Shown one piece after another: positions 55,681-64,000 of a DNA stretch of 64,000 nucleotides. How positions within the stretch are numbered: the stretch's first letter is position 1; each line of letters starts with the position of its first letter. The stretch comes from Betaproteobacteria bacterium. Lineage in GTDB: Bacteria; Pseudomonadota; Gammaproteobacteria; Burkholderiales; Burkholderiaceae_C. Location of the stretch: positions 1 through 64,000 of the forward strand of contig CANGHH010000013.1 of the NCBI GenBank assembly GCA_947453725.1, read 5' to 3'. A program made the translations under genes and the position numbers. The notes below the pieces were generated by a model, which saw only the letters and a program-made list of their open reading frames with translations, was not told the DNA's origin and ran no database searches.

Positions 55681-56831
55681 AGCGACTTGCCCGGCAAGGT
55701 GCCTTCGAGCTTGCAGAGGATGCCCAGCATCACCTCGTCGGCGCCACCGCCGATGCTGATCAGCCGGCTGTCGCGGTAAGCCTGGGAAATCGGGTTGTCC
55801 CGCGTGTAGCCCATGCCGCCCCAGTACTGCAGGCAGGCGTCGGTGACTTCGCGGCTCAGCCGGCCGCACTTCAGCTTGGCCATGCTGGCCAGCCGGGTCA
55901 CGTCCTTGCCGCCGACGTACAGCTCGACGGCGCGGTAGGTCAGCGCGCGCAGCGCCTCCACCTCGGTGCGCAATTCGGCCAGCCGGTAATGCACCACCTG
56001 GTTGTCCAGGATGCGCTTGCCGAAGGCCTTGCGCTGGCGGGTGTAATCGATGGTCTGGTCGATCAGCCGGTCCAGGCTGCGCAGCGAACCGGCCGCGCCC
56101 CACAGCCGCTCTTCCTGGAACTGCAGCATCTGGAAGGTGAAGCCCAGGCCTTCCTGGCCGATCAGGTTGCGCCGGGGCACGCGGACCTTGTCGAAGAAGA
56201 GCTGCGCGGTGTCGCTGCTGTCCATGCCGATCTTGTGGATCTTCTGCTTGCTGATGCCGGCGGCGTCCATCGGCACCACGATCAGGCTCTTGTTCTGGTG
56301 GGCCGGCCCGTCGCTGGTGTTGGCCAGCAGGCAGCACCAGTCGGCCTGCAGCCCGTTCGTGATCCACATCTTGCTGCCGTCGATCAGGTAGTCGCCCCCG
56401 TCGGTCTTGGCGGTGGTCTTCAGCGCGGCGACGTCGGAACCGCCGCCGGGCTCGCTGACGCCCAGGCAGGCGACATAGTCGCCGCTGATGGTCGGCGTCA
56501 GGTATTCCCGGCGCAGTTCGTCGCTGCCGAAGCGCGCCAGGGCCGGCGTGGCCATGTCGGTCTGCACGCCGATGGCCATCGGCACGCCGCCGCAATTGCA
56601 TTGGCCCAGTGCTTCGGCCATCACCATGCTGTAGGAGAAGTCGAGGCCCGCACCGCCGAATTCCTCGGGGTATTTCAAGCCCAGCAGCCCCAGGTCGCCC
56701 AGCTTCTTGAACAGTTCATGGCTGGGGAATTGCTCGGCCTTTTCCCATTCGGCGACGTAGGGGTTGATTTCCTTGTCGCAGAACTTGATGACGGTGTCTT
56801 CGAGCTGGCGGTGTTCGGTGGTGAATCGCAT
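55677..56831 (-). CDS. atuD: Acyl-CoA dehydrogenase, AtuD (citronellyl-CoA dehydrogenase)-like
   Basis: 384 aa. Acyl-CoA dehydrogenase signatures CLGVSEPGGGSDVAALKTTA, and near the C-terminus LQYWGGMGYTRDNPISQAYRD and ISIGGGADEVML with the catalytic Glu. The GGGADE form (in place of GGTNE) and the N-terminus MRFTTEHRQLEDTVIKF are like AtuD. FAD enzyme, electrons to ETF. Starts 12 bp after the carboxylase beta stop. Confidence 0.78.
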   Translation of the reverse strand: MRFTTEHRQLEDTVIKFCDKEINPYVAEWEKAEQFPSHELFKKLGDLGLLGLKYPEEFGGAGLDFSYSMVMAEALGQCNCGGVPMAIGVQTDMATPALARFGSDELRREYLTPTISGDYVACLGVSEPGGGSDVAALKTTAKTDGGDYLIDGSKMWITNGLQADWCCLLANTSDGPAHQNKSLIVVPMDAAGISKQKIHKIGMDSSDTAQLFFDKVRVPRRNLIGQEGLGFTFQMLQFQEERLWGAAGSLRSLDRLIDQTIDYTRQRKAFGKRILDNQVVHYRLAELRTEVEALRALTYRAVELYVGGKDVTRLASMAKLKCGRLSREVTDACLQYWGGMGYTRDNPISQAYRDSRLISIGGGADEVMLGILCKLEGTLPGKSL

Positions 56832-56843
56832 GGACGTTCTCCT

Positions 56844-58454
56844 TCAGAAACGGGCCACACCGAAGGTGTTGGGCCGCAGGGTTCGGCGTTCGGCTTCGTG
56901 GGCGATGGCCAGGCAAAGGCCCAGCACGCGCCGGGTGTCGCGCGGGTCGATGACGCCGTCGTCCCACAGGCGGGCGGTGCCGAAGAGCACATCGCTTTCG
57001 GCATCGAGGCGCTTGCGCAGCGCATCGCTCATCGCGGCCAGCGCTTCGTCGTTGGCCGGCAGGCCCAGGCGCTGCAGCTTGCTGCGGTTCAGGATGTCCA
57101 TCACCTGGGCGGCCTGCGCCCCGCCCATCACCGCGGTGCGCGCACTGGGCCAGCTGAAGATGAAACGCGGGTCGAAACCGCGGCCGCACATGCCGTAGTT
57201 GCCGGCGCCGAAGCTGCCGCCCAGCACGATGGTGAACTTGGCCACCCGGGCATTCGCCACGGCCTGGATCATCTTGCTGCCGTGCTTGATCGCGCCGCCC
57301 TGTTCGGCCGCCTTGCCGACCATGTAGCCGGTGGTGTTCTGCAGGAAGACGAGGGGCATGCCGGCCTGGTCGCACGCTTGAATGAACTGCGCGGCCTTGG
57401 TCGAACCCGCGGGCTGGATCGGTCCGTTGTTGCCGATGATGCCGACCGCGTGGCCGTGCAGGCGGGCGTGGCCGCAGACGGTGTCGGTCGCATACGTGGG
57501 CTTGAATTCCAGGAAGTCGCTGCCATCGACGAGGCGGGCGACGACCTCGCGCACGTCGTAGGGTTCGCGTTCGTCGGCTGGCACCACGCCCATCAGTTCA
57601 TCGGGGCTGTACAGCGGTTCGGCCACAGCCGCCGGCGCGGTCGCGGCGTCCCACGGCAGCTTGTCCATCAACTCGCGCGCCAGGGCGATCGCGTGGGCGT
57701 CGTTGTCGCCGAGGTATTCGCCCAGGCCGGTGACTTCGGCGTGCAGCTGCGCACCGCCCAGTTCCTCGTCGCTGGCGTCTTCGCCGATGGCGGCCTTGAC
57801 CAGCGGCGGCCCGGCCAGGTAAATGCTGCTGCGGCCCTTGACCAGCACCACGTAATCGCTCAGTCCCGGCAGGTAAGCACCGCCGGCGGTGGACGAACCG
57901 TGGACCACGGCGATCTGCGGAATGCCGGCCGCCGACAGCCGCGCCTGGTTGGCGAAGGTGCGCCCGCCATCGACAAAGATCTCGGCCTGGTACATCAGGT
58001 TCGCGCCGCCCGATTCCACCAGCGCGATCAAGGGCAGCTTGTTCTGCGCCGCCAGTTCCTGCGCGCGCAGTGCCTTCTTCAAGCCCATCGGCGCGACGGT
58101 GCCGCCCTTGACCGCGCTGTCGCTGGCGCTGATGAGCACGCGCTTGCCGGCAACGATGCCGATGCCGACGATGCTGCCGCCGCCCAGCACGCTCTTGTGG
58201 CCGTCGTCGTCGTGCATCCCCAGGCCCGCCAGCGGGCTGAGCTCCAGGAAATCGCTGCCGCGGTCGATCAGCCGGGCTACCCGTTCACGCGGCAGCAACT
58301 GCCCGCGGTCCTCGAATTTCTGGCGCTTGCTGGCCGATTCGGCGACGACCTGGGCCTGCAGGGCCAGCACTTTGGACAGGCGCTCGTGCATGCGGGCCTT
58401 GTTGGCCGCGAAGCCCGGCGAACGCGGGTCGATTCGGGACTGCAGGGCCGTCAC
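56844..58454 (-). CDS. atuC: Acyl-CoA carboxylase carboxyltransferase subunit, AtuC-like
   Basis: 536 aa (AtuC is about 538). The GTG start at 58454 overlaps the SDR stop (GTGA) and has GGAGG 7 nt upstream. Both carboxyltransferase halves are present: SGGANLMYQAEIFVDGG, GSSTAGGAYLPGLSDY and SIYLAGPPLVKAA in the first; FLQNTTGYMVGKAAEQGG and GSFGAGNYGMCGRGFDPRF in the second. It works with the biotinylated alpha subunit at 52920. Confidence 0.82.
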   Translation of the reverse strand: MTALQSRIDPRSPGFAANKARMHERLSKVLALQAQVVAESASKRQKFEDRGQLLPRERVARLIDRGSDFLELSPLAGLGMHDDDGHKSVLGGGSIVGIGIVAGKRVLISASDSAVKGGTVAPMGLKKALRAQELAAQNKLPLIALVESGGANLMYQAEIFVDGGRTFANQARLSAAGIPQIAVVHGSSTAGGAYLPGLSDYVVLVKGRSSIYLAGPPLVKAAIGEDASDEELGGAQLHAEVTGLGEYLGDNDAHAIALARELMDKLPWDAATAPAAVAEPLYSPDELMGVVPADEREPYDVREVVARLVDGSDFLEFKPTYATDTVCGHARLHGHAVGIIGNNGPIQPAGSTKAAQFIQACDQAGMPLVFLQNTTGYMVGKAAEQGGAIKHGSKMIQAVANARVAKFTIVLGGSFGAGNYGMCGRGFDPRFIFSWPSARTAVMGGAQAAQVMDILNRSKLQRLGLPANDEALAAMSDALRKRLDAESDVLFGTARLWDDGVIDPRDTRRVLGLCLAIAHEAERRTLRPNTFGVARF

Positions 58455-59323
58455 TTCAAGACCTCCGGCGTCACCGCGCGGTGGAAGCCGTCGTAGGGCT
58501 TGGAGGTGGACGTCGCGCCCAGCGGAAAGATGTCGCTGCCCAGTGAAGCCGCACCGTCGATCTGCAGGGTCACGCCAGTGATGAAGGCCGCGCCCGGCGA
58601 CAGCAGGAAGACGATGGCCGCGCTGACTTCGGCTTCCACCCCCATGCGTCGCAGCGGCACGTGCTGCTTCAGCTTCGGGATGATGGCCTTCATCGCGCCG
58701 CCGTAGCTGTCCATGCCGCTGCTGGCGATCCAGCCCGGGGCCACCGCGTTGACGCGCACGCCGGCGTGCGCCCATTCGAAGGCCGCGGTGGCGGTCAGGT
58801 TGGCCATGCCGGCGCGCGCCGCGCCGCTGTGGCCCATGCCGGGCATGCCGTTGCGGAAATCGGCGGTCATGTTGACGATGCTGCCGCCCTGCGCCTGCAT
58901 GCACTGGTTGAACAGCTCGCGCATCATCAGGAAGCCGCCGGTCAGGTTGTTCGCCACCACGGCGTCGAAGCCCTTCTTGCTGATGGCCAGCAGCGGCGCG
59001 GGGAACTGCCCGCCGGCGTTGTTCACCAGCCCGGCCACCGGGCCGTGCTGCGCGATGACGGCGGCCACGCCGGCCTTCACCGCGTCCTCGTCGCGGATGT
59101 CGAAGGCGGTGCTCACGCAGCGCCCGCCGTCCGCCAGGATCTCGCCGGTCACCGCGTCGAGCTTGGCCTGGGTGCGCCCGCTGATCACCACCTGCGCGCC
59201 CAGCGCCGCCAGTTCGTGCGCCACGCAGCGCCCGATGCCGCTGCCGCCGCCCGTCACCCAGACGGTCTGCCCGGTGAACAGGCCGGGGTGGAAGATGCTG
59301 CGGTAGCGCGGTGATTCATGCAT
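58451..59323 (-). CDS. atuB: Short-chain dehydrogenase, AtuB-like
   Basis: 290 aa. SDR Rossmann motif VTGGGSGIGRC and NNAGG are present, but the usual catalytic Tyr-x3-Lys is not: the aligned stretch is MGHSGAARAGM. This pattern is known from 2,4-dienoyl-CoA-reductase-like SDRs. The C-terminus SKPYDGFHRAVTPEVLK resembles AtuB. It is first in the atu-like operon, starting 23 bp from the palindrome at 59346. In Pseudomonas AtuB is thought to oxidise citronellol or geraniol, or act on a CoA intermediate. Confidence 0.75.
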   Translation of the reverse strand: MHESPRYRSIFHPGLFTGQTVWVTGGGSGIGRCVAHELAALGAQVVISGRTQAKLDAVTGEILADGGRCVSTAFDIRDEDAVKAGVAAVIAQHGPVAGLVNNAGGQFPAPLLAISKKGFDAVVANNLTGGFLMMRELFNQCMQAQGGSIVNMTADFRNGMPGMGHSGAARAGMANLTATAAFEWAHAGVRVNAVAPGWIASSGMDSYGGAMKAIIPKLKQHVPLRRMGVEAEVSAAIVFLLSPGAAFITGVTLQIDGAASLGSDIFPLGATSTSKPYDGFHRAVTPEVLK

Positions 59324-59345
59324 GGTGCCGGATTAGGCTGCAGGG

Positions 59346-59359
59346 TGACGTTAACGTCA
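59346..59359. promoter_or_regulatory. Perfect palindrome, probable MerR-family operator of two divergent operons
   Basis: TGACGTTAACGTCA lies between the divergent atu-like and SCP2/fad-like operons. On the minus strand it overlaps a TTGACG -35 with TAATCC 19 bp further on, the long spacer typical of MerR-controlled promoters. A MerR regulator is encoded 400 bp away. LiuR-type regulators bind dyads of this form, as I recall it. Confidence 0.65.
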
Positions 59360-59446
59360 ATCCAGTGACATCTAGGTAAATACGCGCGTGTTGGCGACAG
59401 CAAGCTGCCCTACGATGCCCGGCATCCACTTGAATCGAGGTTTCCC

Positions 59447-59743
59447 ATGGACATGCAAGCCTGCACCGAGACCCTGCGTGCCAAGGTCGGCGACGCCAGC
59501 GGCCTGAACGCGACCCTGAAGTTCGACTGCGGCGCCGACGGCGTGGCCTACATCGACGGCAAGAGCCTGCCCAACACGGTCAGCAACGAGAACAAGGACG
59601 CCGACTGCACGGTGGCCATCACGCTGGAAAACCTGACGGCGTTGATGACCGGCGAGCTCGAGCCCGCCACCGGCTTCATGATGGGCAAGTTCAAGGTCAG
59701 TGGCGACCTGAGCGTGGCCATGAAGCTGCAGCGCGTGGTCTGA
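59447..59743 (+). CDS. SCP2 sterol-binding-domain protein
   Basis: 98 aa, a stand-alone SCP2 domain: GLNATLKFDCGADGVAYIDGK, then DADCTVAITLENLTALMTGELEPATGFMMGKFKVSGDLSVAMKL. These bind fatty acyl or branched lipid ligands and often accompany acyl-CoA catabolism genes. First gene of the rightward operon, 11 bp before the MerR gene. Confidence 0.85.
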   Translation: MDMQACTETLRAKVGDASGLNATLKFDCGADGVAYIDGKSLPNTVSNENKDADCTVAITLENLTALMTGELEPATGFMMGKFKVSGDLSVAMKLQRVV

Positions 59744-59753
59744 GCGCTTCGGC

Positions 59754-60206
59754 ATGCTGCAGACCGTGAGCCGCAAGCGGGCCGTGCCCTCGGCCCAGGA
59801 GGTCGTCGATGCACACCGAAGCGAAGACACCGGCGAGCTGTTCGGCATCACCGAGTTGTGCCATGAATTCGGCATCACCCTGCGCACCATCCGCTTCTAC
59901 GAAGACAAGGGCCTGCTGAAGCCGCGGCGTGTCAACGGCACCCGCGTCTACACGCGGCGCGACCGGGCGCGGCTGACGCTGATCCTGCGCAGCAAGGCGA
60001 TCGGGGCGACCCTGGACGAGATCAAGCATTACCTCGATCTGTATGGTTCGCATGGCGAAGGCCGGGTGCAGCAGTTGAAGTTCGTCCAGGATCGCACCGA
60101 CCTGGCCATCGTCGAACTGGAAACCAAGCGCGCGCACATCGAGGCTTCCCTGGCCGAATTGCGGGTCATCAACGCGATGGTGCGCAAGCAATTGGAGTCC
60201 CGATGA
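59754..60206 (+). CDS. MerR-family regulator, LiuR-like
   Basis: 150 aa. The MerR winged helix is FGITELCHEFGITLRTIRFYEDKGLLKPRRVNGTRVYTRRD (about 29-70), then the coiled-coil dimer helix; there are no metal-binding cysteines at the end. This fits the LiuR group that controls branched-chain acyl-CoA breakdown. Residues 1-28 form an N-terminal extension. The last bases overlap the acyl-CoA dehydrogenase start (ATGA). It likely binds the palindrome at 59346 and controls both divergent operons. Confidence 0.85.
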   Translation: MLQTVSRKRAVPSAQEVVDAHRSEDTGELFGITELCHEFGITLRTIRFYEDKGLLKPRRVNGTRVYTRRDRARLTLILRSKAIGATLDEIKHYLDLYGSHGEGRVQQLKFVQDRTDLAIVELETKRAHIEASLAELRVINAMVRKQLESR

Positions 60207-61357
60207 GCCTGCCCAATTTCCCGTCTGCGTGGATGACCGACGAGCACCGCATGCTGCAGGACAGCGTGTCGCGTTACATCGCCGACAAATGGGTGCCGCG
60301 TGCCGCCGAGTTCCGCGCCGCCGGCAAGCTGGGGCCCGAGGTCTGGCGCGAGGCCGGCGTCAACGGCCTGCTGTGCGTCAGCACGCCGGTCGAATACGGC
60401 GGCGGTGGCGGCGACTTCGGCCACGAGGCGGTGATCCTGCTCGAACAGGCGCGCGCCAATGTCTCGGGCTGGGGCGGCGGCCTGCATTCGGCGATCGTCG
60501 CGCCCTATCTGCTGCACTACGGCACCGCAGACCAGAAGCAACGCTGGCTGCCGAAGATGGTGAGCGGCGAATTCATCACCGCCATCGCGATGACCGAACC
60601 CGGCACCGGCAGCGACCTGCAGGCCGTGCGCACCCAGGCCCGGCGCGATGGCGACCACTATGTCCTGAACGGCGCCAAGACCTTCATCACCAACGGGCAG
60701 AACGCCAACCTGATCGTGGTGGTCTGCAAGACCGGCGGCGAGGGCGGCGCGAAAGGCATCTCGCTGCTGATGGTCGAGACGGATCAGTCGGCCGGTTTCC
60801 GCCGCGGCCGGCAACTCGAGAAGGTCGGCATGCACACGCAGGACACGTCGGAACTGTTCTTCGACGAGGTGCGCGTGCCGCTGGACAACCTGATCGGCGG
60901 CCAGGAAGGCCAGGGTTTCTTCCAGTTGATGGCGCAACTGCCGCAGGAACGGCTGATCATCGCTGTCAGCGGCATCGGCGCGATGGAGCGCGCGCTGGAC
61001 GAAACGCTGAAGTACGTCAAGGAACGCCGGGCCTTCGGCAAGACCTTGTGGGACTTCCAGAACACCCGTTTCAAGCTGGCCGAGGTGCAGTCCACGGTGC
61101 TGGCCGCAAGGGCCTTCGTCGACGCCTGCATGACCGCGCACCTGAAGGGCGAGCTCGACGCCGCGCGCGCCGCGCTGGTCAAGGCCTGGGTCAGCGAGCA
61201 GCAGTGCAAGGTGATGGACGAATGCCTGCAGCTGTTCGGCGGCTACGGCTACATGTTGGACTACCCGATCGCCGAGTTGTATGTCGACGCCCGCGTGCAG
61301 CGCATCTACGGCGGCACCAACGAGATCATGAAAGAACTCGCTTCGCGGTTCATGTAA
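60203..61357 (+). CDS. Acyl-CoA dehydrogenase
   Basis: 384 aa. Signatures AIAMTEPGTGSDLQAVRTQA and QRIYGGTNEIMKEL (catalytic Glu) with LQLFGGYGYM. A long- or medium-chain type by its standard GGTNE. It starts the beta-oxidation set with the thiolase and FadB-like genes downstream (gaps of 10 and 2 bp). Not the same subfamily as the AtuD-like enzyme at 55677, sharing only the general fold. Confidence 0.88.
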   Translation: MSLPNFPSAWMTDEHRMLQDSVSRYIADKWVPRAAEFRAAGKLGPEVWREAGVNGLLCVSTPVEYGGGGGDFGHEAVILLEQARANVSGWGGGLHSAIVAPYLLHYGTADQKQRWLPKMVSGEFITAIAMTEPGTGSDLQAVRTQARRDGDHYVLNGAKTFITNGQNANLIVVVCKTGGEGGAKGISLLMVETDQSAGFRRGRQLEKVGMHTQDTSELFFDEVRVPLDNLIGGQEGQGFFQLMAQLPQERLIIAVSGIGAMERALDETLKYVKERRAFGKTLWDFQNTRFKLAEVQSTVLAARAFVDACMTAHLKGELDAARAALVKAWVSEQQCKVMDECLQLFGGYGYMLDYPIAELYVDARVQRIYGGTNEIMKELASRFM

Positions 61358-61367
61358 GGAGACACCG

Positions 61368-62573
61368 ATGTCCGACGCCTATATCTACGACCATGTCCGC
61401 ACGCCGCGCGGCAAGGGCAAGAAGGACGGCAGCCTGCACCAGGCTTCGCCGGTCTGGCTGCTGCGCACGCTGCTGCAGGCGCTGCAGCAGCGCAACCTGC
61501 TGGACACCGCGCTGGTCGATGACCTGGTGCTGGGCTGCGTGACGCCGGTGGGCGAGCAGGGCGCCGACATCGCGCGCACGGCGGTGCTGGACGCCGAATG
61601 GGCGCAGACGGTGGCCGGCGTGACGCAAAGCCGCTTCTGCGCGTCGGGCCTGGAAAGCGTCAACCTGGCGGCCGCCAAAGTGGCCAGCGGCTTCGAGGAT
61701 CTGGTGGTCGGCGGCGGCGTCGAAAGCATGAGCCGCTGGGCGATGGGCAGCGACGGCGGCGCCTGGTTCATGGACCCGCGCATCAACCAGAAGCTGGGCT
61801 TCGTGCCGCAGGGCGTGGGCGCTGACCTGATCGCCACGCTGGAAGGCTGGGGCCGCGCCGACGTCGATGCCTTCGCGCTGAACTCGCACCGCAAGGCCGC
61901 AGCCGCGCGCGCCGAAGGCCGCTTCGCGCGCAGCGTGGTGCCCGTGCACGACATCGCCGGCCTGCTGATGCTGGACCGCGACGAGACCATCCGGGAAGGC
62001 GCCACGGCTGAGGCCATGGCCAAGCTGGAACCCAGCTTTGCGGCCATGGGCGCGATGGGCTTCGACGCCACCGCGCTGCGCAAGTACACGACGGTCGAGC
62101 GCATCACCCACATGCACCACGCCGGCAACAGCAGCGGCATCGTCGACGGCGCTGCGCTGATGCTGGTCGGCTCGAAGTCCGGCGGCGACAAGGCTGGCCT
62201 GCAGCCGCGGGCGCGCATCCGCGCGGCGGCGGTCATCGGCAGTGAACCGACGATCATGCTGACCGGACCGACGCCGGCCTGCCGCAAGGCGCTGGCCAAG
62301 GCCGGCATGCAGGCCGGCGACATCGACCTGTGGGAGATCAACGAAGCCTTCGCCGTGGTGCCCATGAAGACCGCGCGCGACCTGGGCGTCAGCCTCGACC
62401 GCGTCAATGTCAACGGCGGCGCGATCGCGATGGGCCACCCGCTGGGCGCCACCGGCTGCATCATCCTGGGCACCCTGCTCGACGAGCTGGAGCGTCGCGA
62501 GCTGAGCACCGGCTGTGCCACCTTGTGTGTCGGCGGCGGCATGGGCATCGCCACCATCATCGAAAGGGTCTGA
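61368..62573 (+). CDS. fadA: Acetyl-CoA C-acyltransferase (thiolase)
   Basis: 401 aa. Nucleophile C91 in [16 protein letters not shown] with the active-site His region, [14 protein letters not shown], and the second Cys in [12 protein letters not shown]. Full-length degradative thiolase, cleaving 3-ketoacyl-CoA. Between the acyl-CoA dehydrogenase and the FadB-like gene, it completes a beta-oxidation operon. Confidence 0.88.
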   Translation: MSDAYIYDHVRTPRGKGKKDGSLHQASPVWLLRTLLQALQQRNLLDTALVDDLVLGCVTPVGEQGADIARTAVLDAEWAQTVAGVTQSRFCASGLESVNLAAAKVASGFEDLVVGGGVESMSRWAMGSDGGAWFMDPRINQKLGFVPQGVGADLIATLEGWGRADVDAFALNSHRKAAAARAEGRFARSVVPVHDIAGLLMLDRDETIREGATAEAMAKLEPSFAAMGAMGFDATALRKYTTVERITHMHHAGNSSGIVDGAALMLVGSKSGGDKAGLQPRARIRAAAVIGSEPTIMLTGPTPACRKALAKAGMQAGDIDLWEINEAFAVVPMKTARDLGVSLDRVNVNGGAIAMGHPLGATGCIILGTLLDELERRELSTGCATLCVGGGMGIATIIERV

Positions 62574-62575
62574 GC

Positions 62576-64000
62576 ATGGCCGACGCGATTCAACTGACGC
62601 TGGGCGACGACGGCATCCTCGTCGCCTGCATGGACCTGCCGGGCCGCCCGATGAACGTGGTCGGCGACGAACTGATGGCCGGCATCGCGCAGGCCGTCGA
62701 GCGCCTGGCGGACCCGGCCGCCAAGGGTCTGATCCTGACCTCGGCCAAGGCCGATTTCTGCGCCGGGGGCGACCTCGACCGGATGTCGAAATGGACCACC
62801 GCGCAGGAGCCCTTCGACGCCAGCCTGGCGATGAAGCAGGTGCTGCGCCGGCTCGAACTGCAGGGCAAGCCGGTGGTGGCCGCGATCAACGGCCACGCGC
62901 TGGGTGGCGGGCTGGAACTGTCGCTGGCCTGCCATGCGCGCATCGCCCTGGCCAATCCGCGCCTGAAGATCGGACAGCCCGAGGTCAAGCTGGGTCTGCT
63001 GCCCGGCGGCGGCGGTACGGTGCGGCTTTCACGCCTGGTCGGCATCCAGCAGGCGCTGCAGATCTGTGGCGAGGGTGGCGACCTCAGCCCCGCCAAGGCC
63101 CTGGACCTGGGTTTGCTGACCGCCCTGGCGCTGGACCGCGACGATCTGCTGGCGCAGGCCCGCGCCTGGATCGCCGCCCATCCGCAGGCGAGGCAGCCCT
63201 GGGACCTGCCGAAATTCCGCATGCCGGGCGGCGATTCGCGTTCGCCGGCCCTGGCGCAGCTGTTCTCGATCGCGCCGTCGATCGCGTCGGCCAGGAGCCA
63301 GGGCAACTACCCGGCGGTGCAGCACATCATGAGCAGCATCTTCGAAGGCGGCCTGCTGGACTTCGACAACGCCAGCGTGGTGGAGAGTCGCTACTTCGCG
63401 GCCTGCGCGATGTCGCAGGCCAGCAAGAACATGATCCACACGCTGTGGTACCAGCTGAGCGCGATCAAGAAGGGCGCCTCTCGTCCCCAGGTCGGGCCGG
63501 CCGGCATCGCGCCTTCGAGGGTGAAGAAGCTGGGCGTGCTGGGCGCCGGCATGATGGGGGCCGGCATCGCCCAGGTGTCGGCCCGGGCCGGCATCAGCGT
63601 GGTGCTGCTCGACAGCACGCTGGAAGCGGCCGAGCGGGGCAAGGCCTGCGCGCAGGGTCTGCTGGACAAGGCCGTGAAGCGCGGCCGCAGCACGCCGGAG
63701 CAGCGCGACGCGCTGCTGGCGCGCATCACGCCGACCGCCGACTTCGCAGCGCTGGCTGGCTGTGAGCTGCTCATCGAAGCCGTGTTCGAAGACCGCGCCG
63801 TGAAGGCCGATGTGACGCGAAAGGCGCAGGCCGTGCTGGGTGCCGAGGTGGTCTTTGCGTCGAACACCTCGACGTTGCCCATCACCGGTCTGGCCCAGGC
63901 CAGTGCAAAGCCGGCGAACTTCATCGGCCTGCATTTCTTCAGCCCGGTGGACAAGATGCCGCTGGTGGAAATCATCGTCGGCAAGGAAACGTCGGACGAG
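62576..64000 (+). CDS. FadB/FadJ-like enoyl-CoA hydratase/3-hydroxyacyl-CoA dehydrogenase (3' end missing)
   Basis: 475 codons are visible and the frame is open at the window end, so the gene is partial (family length about 700 aa). Residues 1-190 form the hydratase domain ([33 protein letters not shown]), then [21 protein letters not shown] from about 318 begins the NAD-binding dehydrogenase domain, followed by [13 protein letters not shown]. With the thiolase upstream it gives a full beta-oxidation cycle. The ATG follows the thiolase stop by 2 bp. Confidence 0.88.
   Translation, partial: MADAIQLTLGDDGILVACMDLPGRPMNVVGDELMAGIAQAVERLADPAAKGLILTSAKADFCAGGDLDRMSKWTTAQEPFDASLAMKQVLRRLELQGKPVVAAINGHALGGGLELSLACHARIALANPRLKIGQPEVKLGLLPGGGGTVRLSRLVGIQQALQICGEGGDLSPAKALDLGLLTALALDRDDLLAQARAWIAAHPQARQPWDLPKFRMPGGDSRSPALAQLFSIAPSIASARSQGNYPAVQHIMSSIFEGGLLDFDNASVVESRYFAACAMSQASKNMIHTLWYQLSAIKKGASRPQVGPAGIAPSRVKKLGVLGAGMMGAGIAQVSARAGISVVLLDSTLEAAERGKACAQGLLDKAVKRGRSTPEQRDALLARITPTADFAALAGCELLIEAVFEDRAVKADVTRKAQAVLGAEVVFASNTSTLPITGLAQASAKPANFIGLHFFSPVDKMPLVEIIVGKETSDE

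Noticed and set aside
55989..58496. 835-aa open frame opposite atuC and atuD
   Set aside because: Shadow frame; carboxylase and dehydrogenase motifs are complete on the minus strand.

Overview
The window looks like one chromosome of a high-GC betaproteobacterium, most likely Burkholderiales. Chromosomal markers on the right half support this: a Tat-exported HiPIP, a NarX/NarL-type two-component pair, EttA, an HAE1-type RND pump, ThrH and acyl-CoA catabolic clusters. No genus is claimed.

Left half, about 1-33446: an integrated mobile element (ICE or large genomic island) that continues beyond the left edge. Its right end is marked by a 3' fragment of a tRNA-His gene (33417-33446) followed by what looks like the tRNA's own terminator. 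From the left it holds: the 5' end of an IS256-type insertion sequence; a SWIM zinc-finger protein; a conserved element gene with SbcD-like and SbcC-like genes; a tightly coupled five-gene cassette (7597-17627: UPF1/DNA2-like helicase, PIN protein, coiled-coil protein, ClpB-like AAA+ unfoldase, radical-SAM activase); a set of small minus-strand element genes including a RadC-like JAB protein, several preceded by GC-rich structured leaders; a PD-(D/E)XK-like protein with a DUF429 protein; a long ParB; a tyrosine recombinase; a four-gene operon of an actin-like ParM, a possible ParR, a CFI-box protein and a Cas4-like membrane nuclease; an HTH/AbiEii toxin-antitoxin pair; and a zinc-ribbon/HEPN-like protein next to the att site.

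Right half, about 33447-64000: ordinary chromosome. LhgO-like FAD oxidoreductase, HiPIP, two-component system, quinone oxidoreductase, ettA, a DEAD-box helicase, a thrH-RND efflux operon, universal stress protein and enoyl-CoA hydratase lead to two divergent acyl-CoA operons. The minus-strand operon has the order atuB-C-D-E-F known from acyclic terpene utilisation (SDR, carboxylase beta, acyl-CoA dehydrogenase, hydratase, biotin carboxylase) plus a BKACE-type beta-keto acid cleavage enzyme. The plus-strand operon encodes an SCP2 protein, a MerR regulator, an acyl-CoA dehydrogenase, a thiolase and a FadB-like enzyme cut by the window end. A perfect 14-bp palindrome sits between them, so the MerR protein probably controls both.

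The strongest candidate for an undescribed system is the five-gene cassette at 7597-17627. Its genes abut or overlap by a few bases, it combines nucleic-acid unwinding, a predicted nuclease, a protein-threading ATPase and a radical-SAM enzyme without its usual partner, and its right edge appears to truncate a resident element gene.
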